Assembly (NCBI RefSeq): GCF_001676055.1
Contig: NZ_LZEX01000002.1
Location: 120,441-184,440, forward strand
Length of the DNA stretch: 64,000 bases
Direction of reading: 5' to 3'
Origin: Morganella psychrotolerans
GTDB lineage: Bacteria > Pseudomonadota > Gammaproteobacteria > Enterobacterales > Enterobacteriaceae
Shown here one piece after another: positions 15,169 to 22,848 of the stretch (position 1 is its first letter; the number at the start of each line of letters is the position of its first letter). Under the pieces are notes generated by a model. That model searched no databases and had not been told where the DNA came from. It saw nothing but the letters and a program-made list of their open reading frames with translations. The position numbers were made by a program, and so were the translations under genes.

Positions 15169-15702
15169 ATGATAACCAAAAAATTCGCACCTGTACAAAT
15201 TGCCCTGCACTGGATTGTTTTTCTGCTTGTGATTCTTGTATATACCAGCGCCCTGTTACGGGATACCGCAAACGAGCCGCTGAGAAGTATTTTATCCATG
15301 CTGCATTACAGCAGTGGCATACTGGTCGGTATATTAATGATTGTCCGGCTGGCAGTCAGAATAAAATATCCCGCGCCTGCCATTATACCGAAGCCCTCAC
15401 CGATGATAACCGGATTATCTCATCTGGCACATCTGGCCATATTTGTGGTATTTATTCTCTTACCGGTGCTCGGTTTCAGTATTAAATACCTGAACGGTTA
15501 TGATTGGTCATTATTCGGTATACCGATGCCGGTATCCGCAACACCGGATGAAGACCGCGCATATGAAATACAAAATATTCATGAAATTATCGCTAATACC
15601 GGTTATTTCATTATCGGCCTGCATGCTGCGGCTGCTCTGGCGCATCACTATTTCTGGAAAGATAATACGCTGCTGCGTATGATGCCCCGCAAGCGGCACT
15701 GA
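15169..15702 (+). CDS. Cytochrome b561 family membrane protein
   Basis: The 177-aa protein has four hydrophobic segments (about residues 9-28, 44-66, 84-104 and 140-160) and the histidines expected to bind two b-type hemes: LHW near 14, LHY near 46, HLAHLA near 87 and the GLHAAAALAHHYFW motif near 152. This is the pattern of the bacterial CybB/YodB/YceJ group, which carry electrons between quinones and other acceptors. I cannot tell which E. coli paralogue it corresponds to. It converges on the cytochrome b562 gene with a shared terminator. Confidence 0.85.
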   Translation: MITKKFAPVQIALHWIVFLLVILVYTSALLRDTANEPLRSILSMLHYSSGILVGILMIVRLAVRIKYPAPAIIPKPSPMITGLSHLAHLAIFVVFILLPVLGFSIKYLNGYDWSLFGIPMPVSATPDEDRAYEIQNIHEIIANTGYFIIGLHAAAALAHHYFWKDNTLLRMMPRKRH

Positions 15703-15710
15703 TGATTAAA

Positions 15711-15738
15711 AAGGGGAGCATTTCAGCTCCCCTTTCTC
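15711..15738. terminator. Terminator between convergent cytochrome genes
   Basis: AAGGGGAGC-ATTTCA-GCTCCCCTTT is a strong stem with A and T runs on both sides, so it may work for both the b561 gene and cybC. Confidence 0.75.
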
Positions 15739-15765
15739 TTTATTTACTATTCACAGCGTTATCCA

Positions 15766-16155
15766 TCAGCGGTATTTTTTATGATACTCACCACGGGTGA
15801 CTTTAAATTGTTCAGCCATCGCTTTGGCTTGTGCTATTTTGCCTTCTTCTGTCAGTTTCAGCGCGTCATCAATTTGTCCGACCAGCACATCATAACCATG
15901 ATGATAATCTTTCATTTCTGCACTATCCGCCGCTTTATCTTTTAATTTGGCAGGTATTTCTTCTTTGGCACTCAGCGCAGCAGCACGCATTTGTGACAGG
16001 GCATTTTTCAGCTCAGCTGCATCATTCGTTTTTTCAACAACCTGTAAATTTGCGCCCAGGGTTTTCATATTATCCGAAAGCCCGGCAGCGGATGCGGTCA
16101 CCGCGCCAAATGTACAGACAGAAACCACCAGCAGGGCTAATATATTTTTACTCAT
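15766..16155 (-). CDS. cybC: Periplasmic cytochrome b562
   Basis: The 129-aa precursor has a signal peptide (residues 1-23, cleaved after ASAA) and a mature four-helix bundle close to E. coli cytochrome b562. The heme ligands are present: Met in GLSDNMKTL, near the mature N-terminus, and His in the C-terminal GEYHKKYR. The segments QMRAAALSAKEEIPAKL and GYDVLVGQIDDALKL match the family. Its physiological partner is unknown. The gene is complete here, whereas laboratory E. coli strains often carry a defective copy. Confidence 0.93.
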   Translation of the reverse strand: MSKNILALLVVSVCTFGAVTASAAGLSDNMKTLGANLQVVEKTNDAAELKNALSQMRAAALSAKEEIPAKLKDKAADSAEMKDYHHGYDVLVGQIDDALKLTEEGKIAQAKAMAEQFKVTRGEYHKKYR

Positions 16156-16284
16156 CAGTGCTTCCTTTATTTATTAATATAAAAATACGATAAAATACGA
16201 CAAAACATCACAAGATAAACCAAATACCGTAACAGAATAGCTGATAACCCGCCGTTATGCCCGGCAGTAAAAATAAAACTCAAT

Positions 16285-16318
16285 AAAAAAGCCCGGCGCT
16301 AAATAACGCCGGGCTTCT
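16285..16318 (-). terminator. Terminator downstream of cysS
   Basis: On the minus strand GCCCGGCG and its complement form a GC-rich stem followed by a T-run. It lies beyond the cysS stop and before cybC. Confidence 0.75.
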
Positions 16319-16347
16319 CAGTGAGAATATTATCAATTATTAGTAGC

Positions 16348-16474
16348 GTATACCCAACGTCATTCAAGATGCAGGAAGGCGGCAAGCTCCGATTGCCGGG
16401 GAGCATACATTAGTATGTGACCCGGCTATCTGAATGCAGCCAACGAACCTGTAGTTTGAATGAATAAGGGTATA
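16348..16474. repeat. ERIC-type imperfect palindrome (full length)
   Basis: A 127-bp element has matching ends (GTATACCCAACGTCATTCAA and a complementary TGAATGAATAAGGGTATA) and a core GGGGAGCATACATTAGTATGTGACCC, which resembles the ERIC/IRU core of Enterobacterales. It lies between cysS and its terminator, so it is probably transcribed as a long hairpin. Relatives occur at 28353, 30553, 43211 and 43335. Confidence 0.75.
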
Positions 16475-16477
16475 TGA

Positions 16478-17866
16478 CTACTTGCGCCGCCAGGTTGTAC
16501 CCTGCGGGCCATCTTCCAGCACGATATTCATCGCTGTTAATGCATCACGCGCTTCATCCGCCAGCGCCCACTCTTTTGATGCGCGGGCATCAAAGCGACG
16601 CTTAATCAGTGCTTCAATTTTTGCCACATCTTCATCACTTTCCGTCTGTGCTCCGCTTTGCAGGAACTGCTCCGGATCCTGGGTCAGCAGGCCGAGAACA
16701 CCGGCTAACTGACGGAGTTGCGCTGCCAGACCATTTGCCGCCGCCATATCTTCCTGTTTCAGACGATTCAGCTCACGCGCCATATCAAATAATACGGAAT
16801 AGGCTTCAGGCGAATTAAAATCATCATCCATCGCTTCACGAAAGCGGGTTTCAAATTCATTATTCACAATCACAGCAGCGTTTTTATCTGTGCCGCGCAG
16901 CGCGGTATAAAAGCGCTCCAGCGCAGTACGCGCCTGTTTCAGATTCTCTTCCGTGTAATTGAGCTGGCTGCGGTAATGGGCAGATAGCAGGAAGTAACGC
17001 ACGGTTTCCGGGTCGTAATATCCCAGCACATCGCGGATGGTAAAAAAGTTATCGAGCGATTTTGACATCTTCTCTTTATCAACCATCACCATGCCGGAGT
17101 GCATCCAGTAATTCACATACGGGCCGTCATGGGCACAGGTGGACTGGGCAATTTCGTTTTCATGGTGCGGGAACATCAGGTCAGAGCCGCCGCCGTGAAT
17201 GTCAAAATGATTTCCCAGCTGTTTGCTGTTCATCGCAGAACATTCAATATGCCAGCCCGGACGCCCCGCACCCCATGGTGATTCCCAGGAAGGCTCACCC
17301 GGCTTGGACATTTTCCACAGCACAAAATCCATCGGATTGCGTTTTACATCCGCCACTTCAACACGCGCACCGGCCTGAAGCTGCTCCAGATCCTGACGGG
17401 AAAGCAGACCATATTCAGGGTCACTGCTGATATCAAACATCACGTCGCCGTTATCCGCCACATAGGCGTGATTGCGCGCCAGCAGCAACTGCGTTATCTC
17501 AATGATCTCTTTTATATGATGCGTTGCGCGTGGCTCAGAATCCGGGCGCAGCAGGTTCATCGCATCAAAATCACGGTGCATCTCCACAACCATGCGATCA
17601 ACCAACTGGTCGCAGGTTTCATGATTTTCATTTGCACGTTTGATGATTTTGTCATCCACATCCGTGATATTACGGATGTAATTGACCTTATAACCTGCAT
17701 AACGCAGATAGCGCACGATGGCGTCAAACGCGACAAATGTCCGACCGTGTCCGATGTGACACAGGTCATAAACAGTGATACCACACACGTACATCCCGAT
17801 GGAACCCGGGTTAATGGGCTTAAATTCCTCTTTTTGTCTTGATAACGTGTTATAAATTTTCAGCAT
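16478..17866 (-). CDS. cysS: Cysteinyl-tRNA synthetase
   Basis: The 462-aa class I synthetase charges tRNA-Cys. Signatures are the HIGH box (HIGHGRT near residue 38), the zinc site beginning [10 protein letters not shown], the WHIECSAM zinc cysteine near 209 followed by [15 protein letters not shown], and the KMSKS loop ([11 protein letters not shown] near 268). Length equals E. coli CysRS (461). It lies divergent from ppiB, as in E. coli, with a ~270-bp promoter region between them. Confidence 0.97.
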   Translation of the reverse strand: MLKIYNTLSRQKEEFKPINPGSIGMYVCGITVYDLCHIGHGRTFVAFDAIVRYLRYAGYKVNYIRNITDVDDKIIKRANENHETCDQLVDRMVVEMHRDFDAMNLLRPDSEPRATHHIKEIIEITQLLLARNHAYVADNGDVMFDISSDPEYGLLSRQDLEQLQAGARVEVADVKRNPMDFVLWKMSKPGEPSWESPWGAGRPGWHIECSAMNSKQLGNHFDIHGGGSDLMFPHHENEIAQSTCAHDGPYVNYWMHSGMVMVDKEKMSKSLDNFFTIRDVLGYYDPETVRYFLLSAHYRSQLNYTEENLKQARTALERFYTALRGTDKNAAVIVNNEFETRFREAMDDDFNSPEAYSVLFDMARELNRLKQEDMAAANGLAAQLRQLAGVLGLLTQDPEQFLQSGAQTESDEDVAKIEALIKRRFDARASKEWALADEARDALTAMNIVLEDGPQGTTWRRK

Positions 17867-18100
17867 AAGGCTATTCCATTAAGAGTCTGTACGTGTTGAA
17901 GGTGAGTTCTGTTAATTAATTGATAATTAAACGCTTATTTTATCTGTTATGCGGCGGGATATCAGCGCAAAGCAACAAAGGTTATTGAAACGCGAATACC
18001 CTGTAAATGCAAGAAAGACCCTGCAAAACCCGTTGATTATAACAAATACTGACGATCATTTGTGAGTGTGATATAACACCTCCGTGAGATAAAAACGGCC

Positions 18101-18106
18101 TATAAT
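18101..18106 (+). promoter_or_regulatory. Likely -10 box of ppiB-lpxH
   Basis: A perfect TATAAT sits 30 bases before the ppiB start codon. No strong -35 match is seen 17 bp upstream. Confidence 0.5.
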
Positions 18107-18135
18107 CGCCTTTAAAATATTAGCAGGAACTTATT

Positions 18136-18629
18136 ATGGTAACTTTTCATACAAATCATGGTGACATCGTCATTAAAACGTTCGCGGAAGAAGCACCAAA
18201 AACGGTCGAAAACTTCCTCGCCTATTGCACTGATGGTTTCTACAACAACACTATTTTTCATCGTGTAATTAATGATTTCATGATCCAGGGCGGCGGTTTT
18301 GAACCGGGTCTGAAGCAGAAGCCAACACTGGCTCACATTGATAACGAAGCAGACAACGGTCTGAAAAACACCACGGGTACCCTGGCAATGGCCCGTACCG
18401 GTGACCCGCATTCAGCAACTGCACAGTTTTTCATTAATGTGGCAGATAACGATTACCTGACTTCCGTTCAAAAACACCAAGCGGCTGGGGCTACTGTGTA
18501 TTCGCAGAAGTCGTTGAAGGCATGGATGTTGTTAATAAAATCAAAGTGGTTAAAACCGGTAACAGCGGTATGCACCAGGACGTTCCGCGTGAAGATGTCA
18601 TCATCGAAAGCGTAACTGTTTCCGAATAA
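18136..18629 (+). pseudogene. ppiB: Peptidyl-prolyl isomerase B, frameshifted in this sequence
   Basis: Residues 1-108 match the cytosolic cyclophilin PpiB of E. coli, including [15 protein letters not shown] and [15 protein letters not shown]. After DNDYL the frame breaks; removing the effect of one missing base near 18460 (CTGAC for CTGAAC) restores [20 protein letters not shown] and the native C-terminus IIESVTVSE, ending at 18629, three bases before lpxH. The uncorrected frame ends at 18615 with an unrelated tail. The enzyme catalyses proline cis-trans isomerisation. A sequencing error and a true mutation cannot be told apart here; ppiB is dispensable in E. coli. Confidence 0.85.
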
Positions 18630-18631
18630 GC

Positions 18632-19355
18632 ATGACCACGCTTGTTATTGCAGATTTGCATTTAAACGAGCAGGAGCCGGCGATCACCGCCGGCTTCCTT
18701 CGTTTCATACAAGAGCAGGCCGTTCACGCATCACAGCTCTATATTCTGGGTGATTTTTTTGATTACTGGATTGGTGATGATGACCCCGCCCCGCTGCATA
18801 AAACCGTTGCTGATGCACTGAAAGCGCTCAGTGAGCGCGGTGTGAAGATTTTTTTTTATTCACGGCAACCGTGATTTCTTGCTGGGTGCGCGTTACGCAA
18901 AACAGTGTGGTATGACGTTACTGCCGCAAACGCAGATAATTGAAGCCGAAGGTCAGCGTATTCTTATCCTGCACGGCGATACACTCTGTACCGATGACAC
19001 TGATTATCAGCACTACCGCAAACGCGTTCATACGAAATGGATCCAGCGCCTGTTTTTGTGGCTGCCGCTGTCAGTACGGCTGAAAATCGCAAAAAAAATG
19101 CGCGCGGGCAGTCAATCTGCTAATCAGCAGAAAACGCAGGCAATAATGGATGTGAATCAGAACGCGGTAATTGACACCTTCCGTCAATACAAAACGCAAT
19201 GGATTATCCACGGACATACTCACCGCCCGGCAGTTCATGACATCCGTATTGACGGAGAAACGCACTTGCGTGGCGTTCTCGGTGCCTGGCATTCTCAGGG
19301 CTCTGCATTTAAAATTACCCCGGACGACATCTCGCTGATCTTCTTCCCGTTCTGA
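18632..19355 (+). pseudogene. lpxH: UDP-2,3-diacylglucosamine hydrolase, frameshifted in this sequence
   Basis: LpxH is a peripheral inner-membrane metallo-phosphoesterase that makes lipid X in lipid A synthesis. The metal motifs are all present but in two frames: IADLHL (Asp8/His10) and LGDFFDYW in the first 76 codons, then HGNRD, ILHGDTLC and the C-terminal HGHTHRP. The break is a run of nine T at 18849-18857; eight would give [19 protein letters not shown], as in E. coli. The second part alone appears as a frame from 18879. Because lpxH is essential in E. coli, an extra T from sequencing error, or ribosomal slippage on the run, is more likely than a real null. Confidence 0.88.
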
Positions 19356-19503
19356 TACATTACCGCCTGAAATTGCATTAAATCACTGACGCAAACGTTT
19401 TCCTCTGCGATTTACCGTGATATTATGCCCGTCTTCTTAACCGGCCAATACGCCGGAAGCCAGCCAATCTTTGTGACGCGGGATGTACAGGAGCACTGAA
19501 AAC

Positions 19504-20028
19504 ATGAATGCCACTTCTTCACAGCAACACTCACCAGCCGCTAAAATTGCCATTGTAATGGGATCCAAAAGTGACTGGAGCACCATGGAGCACGCCGCAG
19601 AAATCCTCGACAGCCTGCAACTGCCCTATCATGTGGAGATTGTGTCCGCGCACCGCACACCTGACAAACTGTTTTCCTTTGCTGAAAGCGCTAAACAAAA
19701 CGGCTTTGATGTGATTATTGCCGGTGCCGGTGGTGCCGCACATCTGCCGGGCATGCTGGCAGCAAAAACGCTGGTTCCTGTGCTGGGTGTGCCGGTTCAG
19801 AGTGCCGCTCTCAGCGGTGTAGACAGTCTCTATTCAATTGTTCAGATGCCGAAAGGGATCCCGGTCGGCACCCTGGCTATCGGCAAAGCCGGTGCCGGAA
19901 ACGCCGCTCTGCTCGCCGCACAAATTCTGGCACTGCATGATGCCGCGCTGCTGACCCGCCTGACTGACTGGCGCGCGGCGCAGACTGAAGAGGTTCTCAG
20001 CCATCCTGATCCGCGGGAGATCTGCTGA
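19504..20028 (+). CDS. purE: N5-carboxyaminoimidazole ribonucleotide mutase
   Basis: The 174-aa product moves the carboxyl of N5-CAIR to give CAIR in purine synthesis. It has the phosphate and substrate motifs [23 protein letters not shown] (catalytic His), [12 protein letters not shown] and [20 protein letters not shown] of class I PurE. I choose the ATG at 19504 because AGGAG precedes it and the N-terminus then matches the usual length; the frame can be opened 21 bases earlier. It overlaps purK by one base (TGATG), so the two are coupled. Confidence 0.95.
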   Translation: MNATSSQQHSPAAKIAIVMGSKSDWSTMEHAAEILDSLQLPYHVEIVSAHRTPDKLFSFAESAKQNGFDVIIAGAGGAAHLPGMLAAKTLVPVLGVPVQSAALSGVDSLYSIVQMPKGIPVGTLAIGKAGAGNAALLAAQILALHDAALLTRLTDWRAAQTEEVLSHPDPREIC

Positions 20029-21098
20029 TGACGCCGGTTTGTGTTCTGGGAAACGGACAGCTGGGGCGTATGCTGCGCCAGGCGGGTGAACCGCTGGGTA
20101 TTGCGGTTTATCCGGTGGGATTGGATGCCGAGCCGGAAGCTGTGCCGTATCAGCACAGTGTGATCACCGCCGAAATCGAGCGCTGGCCACAAACAGCGCT
20201 GACAAAAGTGCTGGAGCAGCACCCCGCCTTTATTAACCGGGATATTTTTCCGCGTCTGGCTGACCGCCTGCCGCAAAAACAGTTAATGGATGATTTACAG
20301 TTAGCCACCTCGCCGTGGCAGCCGCTGACATCACCGGATGAATGGCCGGGTATTTTCAGCCGTCTCGGGGATTTTGTGATAGTCAAACGCCGCACCGGCG
20401 GTTATGACGGACGCGGGCAGTGGCGTGTGCGTCCCGGTGATGAAACCACACTGCCCGCAGAGATTTACGGTGAGTGTATTGTTGAGAAAGGGATTGCCTT
20501 TTCCGGCGAGGTTTCGCTGATCGGCGCCCGTAACCGGCACGGCGACTGTGTGTTCTACCCGCTGACCCATAATCTTCATGAAGACGGTATTCTGCGCATG
20601 AGTGTCGCGTATCCGGAAAGTCAGCATCCGTTGCAGTTACAGGCGGAGCAGATGCTGGGCGCTATTCTTGCCGAGCTGGATTATACCGGCGTGATGGCGA
20701 TGGAGTGTTTTATCGTCGGTGACGGGTTACTTATCAATGAACTCGCGCCCCGCGTGCATAACAGCGGACACTGGACACAGAACGGCGCATCTGTCAGCCA
20801 GTTTGAACTGCATCTGCGCGCCATTCTGGATTTACCTCTGCCGCAGCCCGTAGTCAGCGCCCCGGCTGTCATGGTCAATATTATCGGGACTGAATTTAAT
20901 ACACAGTGGCTGGCGCAGCCTCTGGCGCATATTCACTGGTATGACAAAGAAGTACGCCCTGCGCGTAAAGTGGGACACATTAATCTGACACATCCTGACC
21001 CCGCGCTGCTTAACGCAAATCTTGACGGGCTCGCGCAGCAATTACCAAAGGAATATCAGTCGGCTGTCCGCTGGGCAAAAGCAAAATTAAGCTGGTAG
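20028..21098 (+). CDS. purK: N5-carboxyaminoimidazole ribonucleotide synthase
   Basis: The 356-aa ATP-grasp enzyme carboxylates AIR with bicarbonate and ATP, the step before PurE. Visible features are the N-terminal VLGNGQLGRMLRQAGEPLGI, the ATP-grasp segment FVIVKRRTGGYDGRGQW, and the metal and substrate site GVMAMECFIVGDGLLINELA followed by PRVHNSGHWT. Length fits E. coli PurK (355). Translation starts at the purE stop, and a terminator follows at 21135. Confidence 0.96.
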   Translation: MTPVCVLGNGQLGRMLRQAGEPLGIAVYPVGLDAEPEAVPYQHSVITAEIERWPQTALTKVLEQHPAFINRDIFPRLADRLPQKQLMDDLQLATSPWQPLTSPDEWPGIFSRLGDFVIVKRRTGGYDGRGQWRVRPGDETTLPAEIYGECIVEKGIAFSGEVSLIGARNRHGDCVFYPLTHNLHEDGILRMSVAYPESQHPLQLQAEQMLGAILAELDYTGVMAMECFIVGDGLLINELAPRVHNSGHWTQNGASVSQFELHLRAILDLPLPQPVVSAPAVMVNIIGTEFNTQWLAQPLAHIHWYDKEVRPARKVGHINLTHPDPALLNANLDGLAQQLPKEYQSAVRWAKAKLSW

Positions 21099-21134
21099 TC
21101 TGCTCCGCTTCCGGCGACAATAGTGCTCTTCTGC

Positions 21135-21168
21135 TGCCCGGCTCTCAGCCGGGCATTTTGTTTTTTAC
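21135..21168 (+). terminator. Terminator of purEK
   Basis: TGCCCGGCT-CTC-AGCCGGGCA is followed by a T-rich tract. Confidence 0.85.
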
Positions 21169-21186
21169 GCCTTTTCCGGAGCCGGG

Positions 21187-22452
21187 ATGTTTTCGCGAGA
21201 CCGCCGCTTAGGCACTGTTTATCAGTGGACCATACTCACCCTGCTGGGGTTAGTCTATTTTCTGGCAACTGCCACCACCTTTACCTCGTTAGGTGTGGTA
21301 TTGCCCGGAATGCTTAAAGAGCTGCACTGGAGCTGGACTGATGCCGGTTTTGGTTTCACCCTGCTCGGACTGACCTGCGGATTATCCAGTTTTCTGCCGA
21401 CTCTCTGCATCCGCAAAACCAATGTTAAGGTCACACTGTTTACCGGGCTGCTGCTGTTTCTTGCCGGGTTTTACAGCCTGTATACAACCGAATCTATTCA
21501 GCGCTATTTCGTCGGCACCGCCTTTCTCGGGATAGGCTTTACCTTTATGGCCACCGTGCCGGGCACTTATGTTATTTCACGCCTGTTCAGCCGTCAGTCT
21601 CTTGCATTCGGGTTCTATTTTACCCTCGGCGGGCTGGGCGGTGTGGTTGGTCCCTGGATCTACTTTCTTGCAGTCAATGTATTCGGTTCCTGGCGTATTC
21701 ACTGGCTGATCGCCGCCCTGACCCTGACTGTGATAACGGTGATCACACTGTTAGTGCTGCGTGAAGGACGCCGTGAAATCACCCACGCCCGCGCCGTCAT
21801 GTGGCAGCAAAAGAAACAAAGTTCCCGCATCTACCGCAGCCGTGATCGCTGGACTGCGCGCCAGGCGCTGCGCACATGGCAGTTTTATGTGATAGCCGCA
21901 TCCTATACCGCCTTTTTGTGGTGCGGATTTACAGTGAACAGCTTCGCCGTTCCGCATATTACGGATAACGGATTCAGTGAGACGATTGCTGCCACACTAC
22001 TGAGTACCATGGCCTTTATTAATGCCTTCTCCCGGCTGGCAGGCGGTGCTATCGGCGAGTGGCTGGAGCCGAAAAAACTGCTGATTATCAGCCTGGCAAC
22101 CATTACCCTCGGTGTGCTGACATTAAGCATCGCCACAAGCTGGCCGCTGCTGATTCTGTTTACGATTTTAGTCGGTATCGGCTACGGCATGACATTTCTC
22201 GCCTCAAGTGTGCTGCTGGCGAACTATTTCGGGCGCGGACCTTACCTGGAACTGTTTTCTGTCGTAAATCTGATTTCAACTTTTGCCTGTCTCGCACCGT
22301 TCTTCGCCGGTGCCATCAAAGATTACAGCGGCAGTTTCACCCCGGCGTTCCTGGTGGTAGCACTGCCGGTAATTGCCATTCTGGCGGTCACATTCTTTAT
22401 GCATCCGCCACAACACAAACCGGTGAAAGCACGCAGTCAGTCTGCGTCATGA
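21187..22452 (+). CDS. MFS transporter, function unknown
   Basis: The 421-aa protein has 12 predicted membrane segments with a basic central loop (REGRREITHARAVMWQQKKQ) dividing it into two halves of six, the usual MFS layout. The first half contains FTLGGLGGVVGPWIYF, and the cytoplasmic loop after helix 2 contains RKTNVK in place of the common GxxxDRxGR motif. The general pattern resembles the oxalate/formate or monocarboxylate-type branch, but the substrate cannot be read from sequence. It starts 18 bases after the purK terminator and its 3' end overlaps the convergent GFA-family gene by 16 bases. Confidence 0.8.
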   Translation: MFSRDRRLGTVYQWTILTLLGLVYFLATATTFTSLGVVLPGMLKELHWSWTDAGFGFTLLGLTCGLSSFLPTLCIRKTNVKVTLFTGLLLFLAGFYSLYTTESIQRYFVGTAFLGIGFTFMATVPGTYVISRLFSRQSLAFGFYFTLGGLGGVVGPWIYFLAVNVFGSWRIHWLIAALTLTVITVITLLVLREGRREITHARAVMWQQKKQSSRIYRSRDRWTARQALRTWQFYVIAASYTAFLWCGFTVNSFAVPHITDNGFSETIAATLLSTMAFINAFSRLAGGAIGEWLEPKKLLIISLATITLGVLTLSIATSWPLLILFTILVGIGYGMTFLASSVLLANYFGRGPYLELFSVVNLISTFACLAPFFAGAIKDYSGSFTPAFLVVALPVIAILAVTFFMHPPQHKPVKARSQSAS

Positions 22453-22829
22453 TCCTGCGGATGGGCTGCCCACACCGGTAGCTCATCCGTAAAAGAATGG
22501 TATTCCGGAATGCAATAATCACGTCCCGGATTATCAAAACTCCCGACCAGCAGCGCAATAACCGGCGCATCATCCACCGCTCCCACTGAACTGCCGCACT
22601 GCGGACAAAATGCGCGGCAGGTGTTTTCTGATGAGCGGAACAGTGACGGCATTCCGCCCTCACCATCCCATATGACATTTTTACGGTCAAACTCCACCCA
22701 CAGCGCCGTCAGGGCGCCGGTGTGTTTTCGGCACATAGTACAAGAGCAGGTATGCGGATCACGCGGATGCTGCGCACGGTAACGAATATGCCCGCACAAA
22801 CAGCCACCGGTAATTATCTCTGTTGTCAT
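22437..22829 (-). CDS. GFA-family zinc protein (CENP-V/GFA domain)
   Basis: The 130-aa product has the GFA zinc-ribbon cysteines: GGCLCGHIRY near the start, CSCTMCRKHTGA near residue 30 and FCPQCGSSVG near 77. The family is named after glutathione-dependent formaldehyde-activating enzyme, but many members have no known activity, and this should be read as a zinc-binding protein of unknown reaction. It lies downstream of ybbP on the same strand with a 20-base gap, so it may be the last gene of the ybbA-ybbP unit. Confidence 0.82.
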   Translation of the reverse strand: MTTEIITGGCLCGHIRYRAQHPRDPHTCSCTMCRKHTGALTALWVEFDRKNVIWDGEGGMPSLFRSSENTCRAFCPQCGSSVGAVDDAPVIALLVGSFDNPGRDYCIPEYHSFTDELPVWAAHPQDHDAD

Positions 22830-22848
22830 CAGATGCGCCTTTGTTAAC

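Noticed and set aside
15169..15702. Assignment to E. coli cybB by name
   Set aside because: Several paralogous b561 proteins share the pattern and the neighbourhood does not decide.
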